From positions 1-64,000 of the forward strand of contig NZ_BLJI01000006.1 in assembly GCF_017312365.1 (NCBI RefSeq): DNA of 64,000 nucleotides, in the 5' to 3' direction. This document shows, one piece after another, positions 1 to 8,682 of the stretch (positions are counted from its first letter, which is position 1; every line of letters starts with the position of its first letter). The notes beneath the pieces were generated by a model. The model worked only from the letters and a program-made list of their open reading frames with translations, searched no databases and was not told the origin of the DNA. The stretch is from Chroococcus sp. FPU101. Its GTDB lineage: Bacteria > Cyanobacteriota > Cyanobacteriia > Cyanobacteriales > Microcystaceae. The position numbers and the translations under genes are program-made.

Positions 1-401
1 CGGAATTATTACCTGAAGATAAAGTAGATGCTGTCGAAAAACTCTTACGTCAATCGGGTAAAAAGAGTAAAGTTGCTTTTGTTGGGGATGGAATTAATGA
101 TGCACCCGTAATAGCGATGGCAGATGTTGGAATGGCAATGGGTGGACTTGGTTCAGATGCAGCGATTGAAACAGCCGATGTGGTACTGATGACCGATGCT
201 CCTTCTAAAGTAGCAGAAGCAATCCAAATTGCTAAGAAAACTCGCCGTGTCGTGATCCAGAATATTGCTTTTGCTATGGGGATTAAAGCTTTGTTTATCG
301 TCTTGGGTGTATTCGGTGTAGCAACCTTATGGGAAGCGGTTTTTGCTGATGTTGGAGTGGCTTTACTAGCGATTCTCAATGCTTCTCGTGTTTTGCGTTA
401 A
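1..401 (+). CDS. Heavy-metal P1B-type ATPase, C-terminal part only
   Basis: The gene enters from outside the window, so only about 132 C-terminal residues are present, read in frame from base 3. The hinge motif GDGINDAPVIAMADVG is intact, followed by GSDAAIETADVVLM and two final membrane helices. The last helix pair ends in FADVGVALLAILNASR, typical of ZntA/CadA-type Zn/Cd/Pb exporters. The family pumps metal ions across the inner membrane using ATP and an aspartyl-phosphate intermediate. Metal specificity cannot be read because the CPC helix and N-terminal metal-binding domains are missing. The next gene starts 25 bp downstream, so the two are probably co-transcribed. Confidence 0.93.
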   Translation, partial: ELLPEDKVDAVEKLLRQSGKKSKVAFVGDGINDAPVIAMADVGMAMGGLGSDAAIETADVVLMTDAPSKVAEAIQIAKKTRRVVIQNIAFAMGIKALFIVLGVFGVATLWEAVFADVGVALLAILNASRVLR

Positions 402-425
402 TGACTAATCTTGGAGAATGAATTA

Positions 426-920
426 ATGAAACTTGGCTATTTAATCGTTTTTGTATCGCTTTTATTGTCTTCTTTAGCTTTCTCTACTGATGCAGTCGCT
501 CAAAGTGTTTGGGATAAAGAAACTGAGTTATATTCCGAGCCATTGAATATTACAGTCTATAGCAGTCCATCTTGTAACTGTTGTGAAGGTTGGATGAAAC
601 ACCTAACTAAGCATGGTTTTCAAATCAAATCAGTTAAAACAGAAGAAATGGAAGCAATTAAACAAAAATACAATTTGCCCTCTAAACTAGCTTCTTGTCA
701 TACAGCGATTATTAACGGATATGTCATTGAAGGCCATGTACCTGCCGATGATATTAAACGTTTTTTAAAACAAAAACCCAATTTACTAGGTTTATCTGTA
801 CCCGAAATGCCAATCGGAACACCTGGAATGGATACAGGCAATCAAAAAGAACCTTTTGAAGTGGTTTCTTTTTCAAAAACAGGTACATCGACCACTTTTC
901 GTCAATATAAATCTTATTAA
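426..920 (+). CDS. DUF411 family periplasmic metal-associated protein
   Basis: The 164-residue product has an N-terminal hydrophobic signal segment (about residues 4–26). A DUF411 domain follows, with the cysteine cluster SPSCNCCEGW and a later conserved Cys-His pair (ASCHTA). DUF411 proteins are common next to copper and heavy-metal resistance genes; their biochemical role is poorly defined, and copper binding or handling is the usual suggestion. The ATG at 426 is preferred over an upstream TTG at 411 because GGAG lies about 9 bases before it. It follows the P-type ATPase and precedes the VKOR fusion by 12 bp, so a metal and thiol operon is likely. Confidence 0.85.
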   Translation: MKLGYLIVFVSLLLSSLAFSTDAVAQSVWDKETELYSEPLNITVYSSPSCNCCEGWMKHLTKHGFQIKSVKTEEMEAIKQKYNLPSKLASCHTAIINGYVIEGHVPADDIKRFLKQKPNLLGLSVPEMPIGTPGMDTGNQKEPFEVVSFSKTGTSTTFRQYKSY

Positions 921-932
921 ATCAGGAAAATC

Positions 933-1856
933 ATGATGAGGAAAAAACGTTCTCTTCCTTGGATTCAGCGTTGGTCACGTCCAATTATGGCAGGAATTGC
1001 CACTATTGGAGCAGTAGGAACAGCTTATTTAACCTTCGTCAAATTAACTCAAGGTACAGCAGCTTGTCCTACTGGTGGCTGTGATGTGGTGCTTTCAAGT
1101 CCCTATGCTACCGTTTTTGGTCTGCCCCTAACTTTGTTTGGATTTTTAGGCTACTTTAGCATGATTGTCTTTGCTGTAGCACCTTTATTCTTCAATACAT
1201 TAGAACAAAAGAGACTGCATACTCGCCTAGACCAATGGACACGACTGCTGCTGTTTATGGGAGGAACAGCGATGATGGTTTTTAGTGGATATCTAATGTA
1301 TCTACTTTTTGCCGTCATTAAAGCAGCTTGTCTATACTGTATTGTCTCAGCTTTGTTGTCTACGAGTCTTTTTGTTCTGTCAATTATCGGATTTGACTGG
1401 GAGGAGATTGGACAACTTTTATTTACAGGGATTATCGTGGCAACGGTAGTTTTAGTCGGCACCTTGGGAATGTATGCCTCGATTAATAATCCTCGTGCGG
1501 AAACGACTCCAGGTGGCTACAACATTACAACGGCCTCCAGCCAAGCTGAAATTTCTCTAGCACAGCATCTCAAACAGGTGGGTGCAAAGATGTATGGTGC
1601 TTTTTGGTGTCCTCATTGTCATGATCAGAAACAATTATTCGGTCAAGAAGCCGTTGCACAATTAAATTACATTGAGTGCGATCCTAAAGGAAAAAATCCA
1701 CGTCCCGACCTTTGCCAGGCGGCTAAGATACAAGGTTTTCCAAGCTGGGAAATCAAAGGAAAATTCTATCAAGGTACACAAAGCTTAAAACAATTAGCTG
1801 ATGTGTCGGGTTATCAAGGCGATCGTAACTTTAAGAATGTTCTTACTCCCAAATAG
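933..1856 (+). CDS. Vitamin K epoxide reductase–thioredoxin fusion
   Basis: The 307-residue integral membrane protein has an N-terminal VKOR four-helix domain with the loop cysteine pair in CPTGGC and the quinone-proximal pair in CLYC. A C-terminal thioredoxin-like domain carries CPHC around residue 227. This fusion is the usual cyanobacterial and plant form. It oxidises the partner thioredoxin domain and makes disulphides in the periplasm or lumen while reducing quinone. AGGA lies just before two in-frame ATG codons (933 and 936); either could be used. Its place beside DUF411 and metal exporters suggests it keeps cysteine-rich metal proteins correctly oxidised; that link is inference. Confidence 0.92.
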   Translation: MMRKKRSLPWIQRWSRPIMAGIATIGAVGTAYLTFVKLTQGTAACPTGGCDVVLSSPYATVFGLPLTLFGFLGYFSMIVFAVAPLFFNTLEQKRLHTRLDQWTRLLLFMGGTAMMVFSGYLMYLLFAVIKAACLYCIVSALLSTSLFVLSIIGFDWEEIGQLLFTGIIVATVVLVGTLGMYASINNPRAETTPGGYNITTASSQAEISLAQHLKQVGAKMYGAFWCPHCHDQKQLFGQEAVAQLNYIECDPKGKNPRPDLCQAAKIQGFPSWEIKGKFYQGTQSLKQLADVSGYQGDRNFKNVLTPK

Positions 1857-1867
1857 TAGTTTCTTTC

Positions 1868-2524
1868 ATGCAACATGATCAGAGCGTTCTTCCAAAAACG
1901 CAACAACTTCAACTGCTCTGGCTAATTCTAGGATTGCGATTTCTCCTGTTTTGGGTTGAATTGTCAATCGGCTTAATGGGTCATAGTATATCCTTACTAG
2001 CCAATGCAGGACATTTATTTTTAGATCTTGTAACTTTGGGCTTAACTGTATTGTCTGTCTATCTTGTCCAGCGTCAAACTAATTTGAATTATCAAAAAAT
2101 TTCGGCTTGGATCGGATTACTCAATGGGATCATTTTGTGTGCGATCGCTTTTTTTCTAGTTACAGAATCAGTAGAGCATCTGCAAACCCCCGAAAGAGTT
2201 TCAGGAGTGCCGATGCTCATCGGAGCTTTTCTGAGCTTGTCGGTTAATGGATGGTGTACATATAGGCTTCACCAAGACAGCCATAATGACTTGAATGTAC
2301 GAGGCGTTTTTCTACATGGAATGGCTGATGCAGCTAGTTCAATCAGTGTCATGGTAGCGGCTGCTTCGGTTCACTTTTTCAATTGGTTTTGGGCTGATGC
2401 AGTCGGAAGTTTAATCGTTGCCGTACTCATTGGCTTGAGTGCGCTATTTCTTGTCAAAGATAGTTGGTTAATCCTAGTATTTAGCTCAACAAAAATTGAA
2501 GGCTTCCAACATCATACCGAATAA
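1868..2524 (+). CDS. Short cation diffusion facilitator (CDF) without C-terminal domain
   Basis: The 218-residue protein has six predicted membrane helices. The two CDF metal-site signatures are present: NAGHLFLD in helix 2 and HGMADAAS in helix 5, both H-x3-D as in ZitB/ZnT-type zinc and cadmium carriers. Family members normally run to about 300 residues with a cytoplasmic ferredoxin-like dimerisation domain. Here the protein stops about 10–15 residues after the last helix, so that domain is absent. It starts 11 bp after the VKOR gene with no obvious Shine-Dalgarno sequence, which suggests translational coupling. Expected role: proton-driven export of divalent metal across the inner membrane. 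Confidence 0.85.
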   Translation: MQHDQSVLPKTQQLQLLWLILGLRFLLFWVELSIGLMGHSISLLANAGHLFLDLVTLGLTVLSVYLVQRQTNLNYQKISAWIGLLNGIILCAIAFFLVTESVEHLQTPERVSGVPMLIGAFLSLSVNGWCTYRLHQDSHNDLNVRGVFLHGMADAASSISVMVAAASVHFFNWFWADAVGSLIVAVLIGLSALFLVKDSWLILVFSSTKIEGFQHHTE

Positions 2525-2661
2525 AATAAAAATCCATCAGACATTAATTCTAAAATAGAACAACCCTGGTCAAGTTTTGATAAAGCCTTAACTAATTCAC
2601 AAGATCTTGTCATCTTTTCTAGAATTAAATTAACCCGTCTCTCCGTTATGGAAAAGGTGGA

Positions 2662-3363
2662 ATGATGAAATTTAATCAAAAAGCACTCATTTTCTTGGGT
2701 TTGACCACTATTTTAAGTGGAATAGGACTTGGTTTATTTGTCTCGCCTTCCGAATCGCGTTCTGCTCAAGAACTTCCAGCGTCTACTCTTCATACGGCTC
2801 AAGATTTCTTCAACCGAGGCTTAGAAAAATACAATACAGGCGATTATACAGGAGCGATTGAGAGTTACACTAAGGTCTTACAAATTGATCCTAACTATAT
2901 GGAGGCTTATTGTAACCGAGGATATATTAAAACGATACTCGGAGATCTCAACGGAGCGATCTCTGATTTCAATCATGCTTTGCAAATCGATCCTAAACAT
3001 ACTGATGCTTACAACCGACTTGGAAATGCTCATGCTAATCTCGGACAGTTAACAGCAGCCCTTGAAGATTTTGACCAAGCGGTACGGCTCGATCCTAAAT
3101 TCGCCGATGCTTACTACAATCGTGGTCTAACTCGTTTCAATCTAAAAGATAGTCAAGGTGCGATCGCTGACTATACTCAAGCCCTAAAACTGAATCCTAA
3201 CTTGGCTGAAGCTTACGGCAATCGGGGATTGACTCGAAATGTATTAGGAGATAAATCAGGAGCGTTGGAAGATTTACAGAAAGCGGCTCAACTGTTCCTA
3301 AGCCAAGGAAACACAGAAGGCTACCAATATACGCAAGAGTTAATTAAAGAGGTTGAGCAGTAG
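2662..3363 (+). CDS. Exported tetratricopeptide (TPR) repeat protein
   Basis: The 233-residue protein has an N-terminal hydrophobic segment (about residues 8–27) that looks like a signal peptide or anchor. About five consecutive TPR units follow, with recurring features such as YNTGDYTGAIESYTKVLQ and AYYNRGLTRFNLKDSQGAIA. TPR arrays form helical scaffolds for protein–protein contacts; no catalytic residues are visible and no partner can be named. An AGGTGG sequence lies directly before the tandem ATG codons at 2662 and 2665. It sits between two CDF genes, 137 bp after the first, so a separate promoter is possible. Confidence 0.85.
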   Translation: MMKFNQKALIFLGLTTILSGIGLGLFVSPSESRSAQELPASTLHTAQDFFNRGLEKYNTGDYTGAIESYTKVLQIDPNYMEAYCNRGYIKTILGDLNGAISDFNHALQIDPKHTDAYNRLGNAHANLGQLTAALEDFDQAVRLDPKFADAYYNRGLTRFNLKDSQGAIADYTQALKLNPNLAEAYGNRGLTRNVLGDKSGALEDLQKAAQLFLSQGNTEGYQYTQELIKEVEQ

Positions 3364-3426
3364 CTACTCCTGTCTACTGTAATCAATCAGAGATTAAATT
3401 TATGCTAATAATATCAATTGATTGAG

Positions 3427-4335
3427 ATGGCGATGAGTACCGATTCAGCCCGCTCCTACATTCTTCTTTCACTTGCCGCCGCCATAATCACTATCGCTCT
3501 CAAGTTTGGTGCCTATTGGCTAACTGGGTCAGTTGGGCTACTATCTGATGCCCTAGAGTCTTGTGTTAATTTAATAGCGGCTCTTTTTGCTTTTTGGGCA
3601 TTGTCCTTTGCTAGTAAACCACCAGATGAAGAACATACTTTTGGACACTCTAAAGCCGAATACTTTTCGAGCGGTTTGGAAAGTGCTTTGATTGTAGTTG
3701 CCGCAATTAGTATTTCAATCACGGCTTGGGAGCGATTATTCAATCCTCAGCCCATTGAACAAATTGGATGGGGCTTGGCACTTGCCTTAGTTGCCACAGC
3801 GATTAATGGTGTGGTTGCCCAGGTTTTACTTCGAGCAGGACAACGGCTACATTCCATTGCTTTGAGGGCTGATGCTCATCATTTACTAACAGATGTTTGG
3901 ACATCGGCTGGTGTTGTAATTGGGATCTTTCTCGTCAAGCTAACAGGCTGGTTAGTGCTTGATCCCTTGATTGCCCTGATGGTAGCAGCTAATATCATAT
4001 GGGCAGGATTTAAACTACTGAGAGAGACAGGTTCAGCACTATTAGATAGTTCTATTCCGCTTGAAGATCGAAAAATCGTTACAGATATTTTGACAACTTA
4101 TAAACCTCAAGGTATCCTGTTTCATGCACTCAGAACACGGGTAGCGGGGTCACGTCGATTTATCACATTCCATGTATTAGTACCAGGTGATTGGACGGTT
4201 CACCAAGGTCATGCCTTATGCGAAGAGATTGAACTTGCCATCATTCAAGTACTACCGAAAACAACTGTCATGACGCATTTAGAGCCAAAAGAAGATCCTA
4301 TATCTTGGATTGATCAGGAATTAGATCGGACGTGA
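3427..4335 (+). CDS. CDF family cation efflux transporter (Fe/Zn type)
   Basis: The product of about 302 residues is a full-length CDF transporter with six helices and a cytoplasmic C-terminal domain. Helix 2 carries SDALES and helix 5 carries [10 protein letters not shown]. The D-x3-D pattern is typical of the FieF-like (Fe/Zn/Co) group rather than the H-x3-D ZitB group. In-frame ATG codons lie at 3427 and 3433; GAG spacing slightly favours 3433. Its last exon-like tail, ending in [12 protein letters not shown], recurs in a decayed copy at 19.4–19.57 kb. It converges on the histidine kinase gene at 4517. Confidence 0.9.
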   Translation: MAMSTDSARSYILLSLAAAIITIALKFGAYWLTGSVGLLSDALESCVNLIAALFAFWALSFASKPPDEEHTFGHSKAEYFSSGLESALIVVAAISISITAWERLFNPQPIEQIGWGLALALVATAINGVVAQVLLRAGQRLHSIALRADAHHLLTDVWTSAGVVIGIFLVKLTGWLVLDPLIALMVAANIIWAGFKLLRETGSALLDSSIPLEDRKIVTDILTTYKPQGILFHALRTRVAGSRRFITFHVLVPGDWTVHQGHALCEEIELAIIQVLPKTTVMTHLEPKEDPISWIDQELDRT

Positions 4336-4336
4336 G

Positions 4337-4358
4337 CCGATAGAAAAATTTCTATCGG
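4337..4358. terminator. Hairpin between convergent CDF and kinase genes
   Basis: CCGATAGAAA and TTTCTATCGG form a perfect 10-bp stem with a two-base loop, two bases after the CDF stop codon. It lies between convergent genes and could stop transcription in either direction. There is no long T-run after it, so rho-independent termination is only tentative. Confidence 0.5.
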
Positions 4359-4516
4359 TTGTAGGATGCAATACCAGCGTCTTGGAACTTAATTAATCCT
4401 TAATGAGCGACATGACTTAATGTAGCCTGCACCCTATTTATTAGTAGATGCGTATTGAATTGCATTAATAAGCAAGTAGAAATTATGAGAACGATTATGA
4501 ATGATTTTATTACTGT

Positions 4517-5896
4517 TTATCTAAGGCTTTCGCTGGTAGGAGTTTTTAATAAAGGGAGTTGAATGGTAAATGTACTGCCTTTACCCACTTCGCTTTTGAC
4601 TCGAATACTACCACCATAAGTTTCAACAATAGCCCGTGCAATGGATAGCCCCAATCCTGCGTTTCCCGTTTGGCGAGAGCGATCGTTGTTAACTCGATAA
4701 AAGCGGTCGAAGACATGAGCTAGATGCTCGGGAGAAATGCCAATTCCTGTATCTCGGACTTCAATGATAGCATACCGCTCCCCACTTTCAAGTACCAAGG
4801 TAATGCAACCACTTGAAGATGTGTACTGAATGGCGTTGACTACTAAATTGGAAACCAAACGATAAATCTGATCCTCATCTGCAAAAATATACAATGGCTT
4901 GTGCGATTGTATCTCGGCAATGAGCTTTAAATTGACTGCTTCTGCTAAGGCTGAAAACTCTTCTACTAAGTCATTCATTAATTCATTAAGACATAATAAT
5001 TGCGGATTCGCACTCAACGTATGCTGTTCTAGTCGAGAAAGAAGCAATAAATCCTTAACCAGTTCAAAAAAACGATTAACCTGACGTTCAATTGTTTTAA
5101 GGGTATCTCGTGCCTCTAACTCAGTCAAACTGGGCAGTCTTCGAGTAGAATCGAGTGTTGCTAAAATCGCTGTCAGTGGGGTTCGTAGTTCGTGGGCAGC
5201 ATCTGCTGTAAATCGCTGCATTTGTTGGTAAGAATGGTGAATGGGTCGCATAGCTAGTCCAGCTAACCACCAACTAGAAACACCTATAAAAATGATCGTA
5301 GCTGGCAGACCTAACAGAAAAGCGAGTCTTAACGCTGCCAGCCGACTATCGAGTTCTTTAAGCGAACGTCCTACCTGCAAATAGCCCCAAAGCTGATTAT
5401 CTGAAGTATGTAGTGGTGAAACTATCTGATGAAATCGGTTGCCCTCGGAGTCAACAACAAATTGCCAAGTCTGCGAGCCAATTGTTAATGGTAGATCGAC
5501 ACGAGATCCACTAACAGCAATCAGCTTTCCTGAAGGATCTAAGACTCGAATCGAGTAATCGCTTTGATGGATTTTGTTGAGCATATGGTGATCCGTCCAA
5601 AAAGAATGACTGTGTTTGAGATCTGGTTGAGACGGACACGATTCCCCGATTAAACATATGTCTGGTAGGAGTTTTTTCACGAATGGCTCTAGACGACCGG
5701 GTTGCTTCAGATACAGTTCGATTCCCGTATTTAACGTTCCTGCAACCGTTTCCAACTCCCGATCAATTGAATCCATATAAGCGCGAATAATAACTTGATA
5801 GACTACAATACCAACTAAGCTAAGGAGCAAGCTCATTACCAAAGCATACCATCCCGCCAACTGTAGCCGTGATCGGTTAAATAGTCCCGTCTGCAT
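4517..5896 (-). CDS. rppB: RppB/CopS-like sensor histidine kinase (copy 1)
   Basis: The 459-residue kinase has a membrane helix at about 14–36, a periplasmic domain to about 188, a second helix at about 190–212, then HisKA and ATPase domains. The phospho-acceptor is His235 in AAHELRTPL. N box (NLVVNAIQYT), G1 (DTGIGIS) and G2 (GLGLSIA) are intact. The periplasmic part holds a Cys pair (C81, C87) and a His patch KHSHSFWTDHH near residue 94, plausible metal ligands. It overlaps the response-regulator gene by 20 bp. Relatives in Synechocystis (NrsS/RppB and CopS) sense nickel, copper or redox state; the real signal here is unproven. Confidence 0.88.
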   Translation of the reverse strand: MQTGLFNRSRLQLAGWYALVMSLLLSLVGIVVYQVIIRAYMDSIDRELETVAGTLNTGIELYLKQPGRLEPFVKKLLPDICLIGESCPSQPDLKHSHSFWTDHHMLNKIHQSDYSIRVLDPSGKLIAVSGSRVDLPLTIGSQTWQFVVDSEGNRFHQIVSPLHTSDNQLWGYLQVGRSLKELDSRLAALRLAFLLGLPATIIFIGVSSWWLAGLAMRPIHHSYQQMQRFTADAAHELRTPLTAILATLDSTRRLPSLTELEARDTLKTIERQVNRFFELVKDLLLLSRLEQHTLSANPQLLCLNELMNDLVEEFSALAEAVNLKLIAEIQSHKPLYIFADEDQIYRLVSNLVVNAIQYTSSSGCITLVLESGERYAIIEVRDTGIGISPEHLAHVFDRFYRVNNDRSRQTGNAGLGLSIARAIVETYGGSIRVKSEVGKGSTFTIQLPLLKTPTSESLR

Positions 5897-6587
5897 AGCT
5901 TAAATTTAGTCGATATCCCCCTCCTGGAACCGTTTGGATTGTGTCGTCACACCCTAATTCTGCAAGACGGCGACGCAAAAGCCGAACTTGTGCTGCAACA
6001 ATATTGCTAATACGTTCCGTATCTACTTCATAAAGATAGTTTAGAATCTGATCGCGAGTTACGGCTTGCCGAGGATGCTTCATGAGATATTCCAACAATT
6101 GAAATTCCTTTTTGCTCAGTCGAATGCTACGGCATTCATCGTAGTTAGGCTGCCAGTAAACAACCCGATTATCACAATCTAAAAGTAAGTTGCCAACCCG
6201 AATCTGTAGCGGCTGAAACTGGGGAGATCGCCGCCGCAGTGAGCGTAGCCTTGCTAATAGTTCTTCCATGCGAAAAGGTTTGACTAGGTAGTCATCGGCT
6301 CCTGCGTCTAAGCCCATCACCCGATCTTCCCAACGATCTCTTGCGGTCAGTATCAATATTGGTAGGGAATTATGCTGTTTCCGCAAGCGTTTACACAACT
6401 CTAGACCTGTCAGTCCTGGCAACATCCAATCAAAAATTGCCAGTGTATACTGAGCTAACTGATTTTCTAGATAGTTCAAGGCGGCAGTTCCATCTTGAAC
6501 CCAGTCTACAATGTATTTCTCTTGGTTCAAGGTTCGTTGGATTGCCACTCCTAAATCTAATTCATCTTCAACAAGGAGAACTTTCAT
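5877..6587 (-). CDS. rppA: RppA/CopR-like OmpR-family response regulator (copy 1)
   Basis: The 236-residue regulator has a receiver domain with acidic pocket EDE (residues 7–9), phospho-acceptor Asp53 in FDWMLPGL and Lys103 in YLVKPF. A winged-helix DNA-binding domain of OmpR/PhoB type follows, with NIVAAQVRLLRRRL near the C terminus. It is the first gene of a two-gene operon with the overlapping kinase. A TTTCAC-N5-TTTCAT direct repeat lies about 90 bp upstream, fitting autoregulation by the same kind of OmpR protein. NrsR or CopR are alternative names from the same family. Confidence 0.9.
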   Translation of the reverse strand: MKVLLVEDELDLGVAIQRTLNQEKYIVDWVQDGTAALNYLENQLAQYTLAIFDWMLPGLTGLELCKRLRKQHNSLPILILTARDRWEDRVMGLDAGADDYLVKPFRMEELLARLRSLRRRSPQFQPLQIRVGNLLLDCDNRVVYWQPNYDECRSIRLSKKEFQLLEYLMKHPRQAVTRDQILNYLYEVDTERISNIVAAQVRLLRRRLAELGCDDTIQTVPGGGYRLNLSYADGTI

Positions 6588-6675
6588 ACAGATTGCTTGC
6601 TTAGTGAACTATATTCCATCTATATCCTCCTAACCAGGATTGATAGAACTCTTACTTCTAGGATGACAGGTACTT

Positions 6676-6692
6676 ATGAAATTAGAGTGAAA
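6676..6692 (-). promoter_or_regulatory. Putative RppA/CopR box upstream of copy-1 regulator
   Basis: On the minus strand the site reads TTTCACTCTAATTTCAT, two TTTCAY half-sites with an 11-bp period. It lies 89 bp before the response-regulator start codon. It belongs to a set of ten such sites in the window. The predicted −10, 10 bp downstream, is weak here (CATCCT). Confidence 0.6.
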
Positions 6693-6795
6693 TTTCAGGG
6701 CGAGTGCAACAAAACAAATAGTAATACATCGTTTTGAACAATGTCAGGAGAGATGTTTGTCTGACAAGACTCTAACAATTGTTTCCAGATTTGTT

Positions 6796-8082
6796 CTAGC
6801 GTTTTAGTCTACAGATTCCCCATAAACCCACTAGAGCAATTCCAGCAATTCCACTCGGTTCTGGAACGGTGGCCGTATTATCGGTAACTCGTAAACGCCC
6901 GAACACTCCATCCTCCTCATCTTCTGGCCCTGCGGCAAAATAGAGCGAGTCGGCATCGCCTAGACTAGCACCATTGCCAAACAACAAACCCCAAATGCCA
7001 GGAATAGAAATTGGTTGACCAGATGGATCGCGTAGGTAGTCGATCGCACGATAGGTATTTGGATCGAAAGCAACGATCGTCCCATCGCCAAAATTAGAGA
7101 CAAGCAGTGTATTGGAAAAAGCTCCAAAATTACTAGGCGCAAAAGCGACTCCCCAAGGAGAGTTCAGCAGTCCTCGATCATCCCAAGTCCGAATGAGATT
7201 ACCAGCCAGATCGAATTCTGCCAGTCGTCCATTCCCCGGCCCTGACTCTTCTTCACCCGCTAACACTTGACCTGGATTATTCGGATCTTCCTGGCTTTTA
7301 GCATAAGGAACAAAAGCTGTCTCCAATCCTCCTGAGTTGGTTAAGGTCTGAATATTAAACGGAGTAAAGTCTCCTGGATTAAAACCATCTGCACCCGCAA
7401 AGGGATTCGTAAACCCAGATGAAATAGTAATATCGTTGAAAGCTCCATCAAACACCTGGATGCCTGGATTGATTCCAAAATCAGCCGCATATAAGCGATC
7501 GCCCAACGTTGTTATTCCCAATCCAAAATACTGACTTCCCTGAGACGAGCGATCAATCACCGCTAGTGCTTCACTAGGACGATCAAATGTTCCGTCGGGA
7601 TTTTTTCGTTCCGTCCAGCCAGAAATGACTCCATTATCGGTAGCGAAAAGGAACTTGCTTGGCCCTGTAATGGCTCCATTGGGGTGATTTTGGGTAATTG
7701 CAAAGTTGTTCGAGCCATTAAATACAACACCAGTCGGTGTCCCCTTTGTCCCGTTCGGCCCTGGTACAGTAACGATCTGAAGATCATCTTGGTACAGAGG
7801 AACTCCATTCACGTCACCAACGTACTCGTATGAGATTCCAGAGCCATTACCTGTTACCCAAAAATGACCGCCTAATCCCGCAGGTCGAATTGCAATTCCC
7901 CAGGCGTTGACAAAGGTCGGATCTAAAATCAGAGGATTATATTCTGATTTGTTCGCCACTAGATTTGTTTGAACATAAGAGTTGGGTGAAAGAGAAGTAG
8001 CTAGGCCCCTTTCAGGCACTCCTAACGCCAACAAGCTTGATACAGCAAGCAATAGAGCAGTACGATAACCCTGTATTTTCAA
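6796..8082 (-). CDS. TIGR03118 family PEP-CTERM exported protein
   Basis: The 428-residue protein has an N-terminal signal peptide (hydrophobic residues about 8–25). Its C-terminal PEP-CTERM tail reads VPEPSGIAGIALVGLWGICR followed by basic residues. The middle has repeated blade-like segments (NAWGIAIRPAG, SPWGVAFAPS, LYFAAGPEDE) typical of TIGR03118 proteins, which look like beta-propellers. PEP-CTERM tails are sorting signals processed by exosortase; no exosortase is visible in this window. Function is unknown. A TTTCAT-type box lies about 280 bp upstream on the same strand, hinting at metal or stress control. Confidence 0.85.
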   Translation of the reverse strand: MKIQGYRTALLLAVSSLLALGVPERGLATSLSPNSYVQTNLVANKSEYNPLILDPTFVNAWGIAIRPAGLGGHFWVTGNGSGISYEYVGDVNGVPLYQDDLQIVTVPGPNGTKGTPTGVVFNGSNNFAITQNHPNGAITGPSKFLFATDNGVISGWTERKNPDGTFDRPSEALAVIDRSSQGSQYFGLGITTLGDRLYAADFGINPGIQVFDGAFNDITISSGFTNPFAGADGFNPGDFTPFNIQTLTNSGGLETAFVPYAKSQEDPNNPGQVLAGEEESGPGNGRLAEFDLAGNLIRTWDDRGLLNSPWGVAFAPSNFGAFSNTLLVSNFGDGTIVAFDPNTYRAIDYLRDPSGQPISIPGIWGLLFGNGASLGDADSLYFAAGPEDEEDGVFGRLRVTDNTATVPEPSGIAGIALVGLWGICRLKR

Positions 8083-8361
8083 CTTCTCATCTCTCCTTAT
8101 AAAGTGAACTATGCTTTGTTAGATCGAGCCATCTTTTTTGATTATTGATTTTAGAATCAATAAAGATTTGAAAAAGTATGAGCGATGCTTGAGCAATTTT
8201 GTCTCCAACAGATCCAAAGACTCAAACCGCTTCACAAGATAAGTCACATTTAGCTTTAGCCCTCCCTATCCATCACAAATCTCTAGAAAGCTGTGTAGTA
8301 GAAAGTTTTTATTTATACATTGACTTATTGAGATTCTTTTTTAATAGCATTGCAGACTCGG

Positions 8362-8378
8362 ATGAAAATAGAATGAAA
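8362..8378 (-). promoter_or_regulatory. Putative RppA/CopR box facing the PEP-CTERM gene
   Basis: On the minus strand it reads TTTCATTCTATTTTCAT with exact 11-bp half-site spacing. Ten bases downstream is AATGCT, then ATTAAA. The nearest gene in that direction starts at 8082, implying a leader of roughly 250 bases. Confidence 0.55.
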
Positions 8379-8569
8379 ATTTATAATTTGACAATAGTGC
8401 GCTAGAAATTTCTTGTTTAGGTGGCGTTCAGTTGAGACTCATCTAAATAAGAGCGACAAAAATCTTTACATAAAGCGTAGCGAGGCGAGAGAGTGGATTT
8501 AAAAACTTTGTGTGCCATGATATGTTGGAAGCTCATGTACAAATTGTAAAAAAAGACTAGCCACAAAAC

Positions 8570-8586
8570 TTTCACCATACTTTCAT
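8570..8586 (+). promoter_or_regulatory. Putative RppA/CopR box upstream of RND adaptor gene
   Basis: The plus strand reads TTTCACCATACTTTCAT, two half-sites 11 bp apart, ending 97 bp before the adaptor ATG at 8683. It likely controls the efflux operon that runs to 15,223. The −10 hexamer is weak. Confidence 0.6.
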
Positions 8587-8682
8587 TCTTGTGTGGAACA
8601 CTAAGAGTTAAGTGTGGTTTTGGCAATGCTAAAGCTTTTGAAGTAGTCATGACCGCTTCCGCAAAAATCATCCATAGACACT

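Larger units (their letters stand above)
8083..8682. other. Divergent intergenic region with two regulatory boxes
   Basis: About 600 bases separate the leftward PEP-CTERM gene from the rightward adaptor gene. It contains two oppositely oriented TTTCAY direct repeats, listed separately. Two short reading frames (8199–8405 plus, 8417–8671 minus) were judged accidental: neither has a convincing ribosome-binding site or recognisable protein features, and the second overlaps a regulatory box. Confidence 0.6.

Noticed and set aside
8199-8405. 68-codon frame on the plus strand between the PEP-CTERM and adaptor genes
   Set aside because: TTG start, no ribosome-binding site, and it contains the 8362 regulatory box. 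No protein-like features.
8417-8671. 84-codon leftward frame
   Set aside because: It runs across the 8570 regulatory box and has no ribosome-binding site or recognisable domain.
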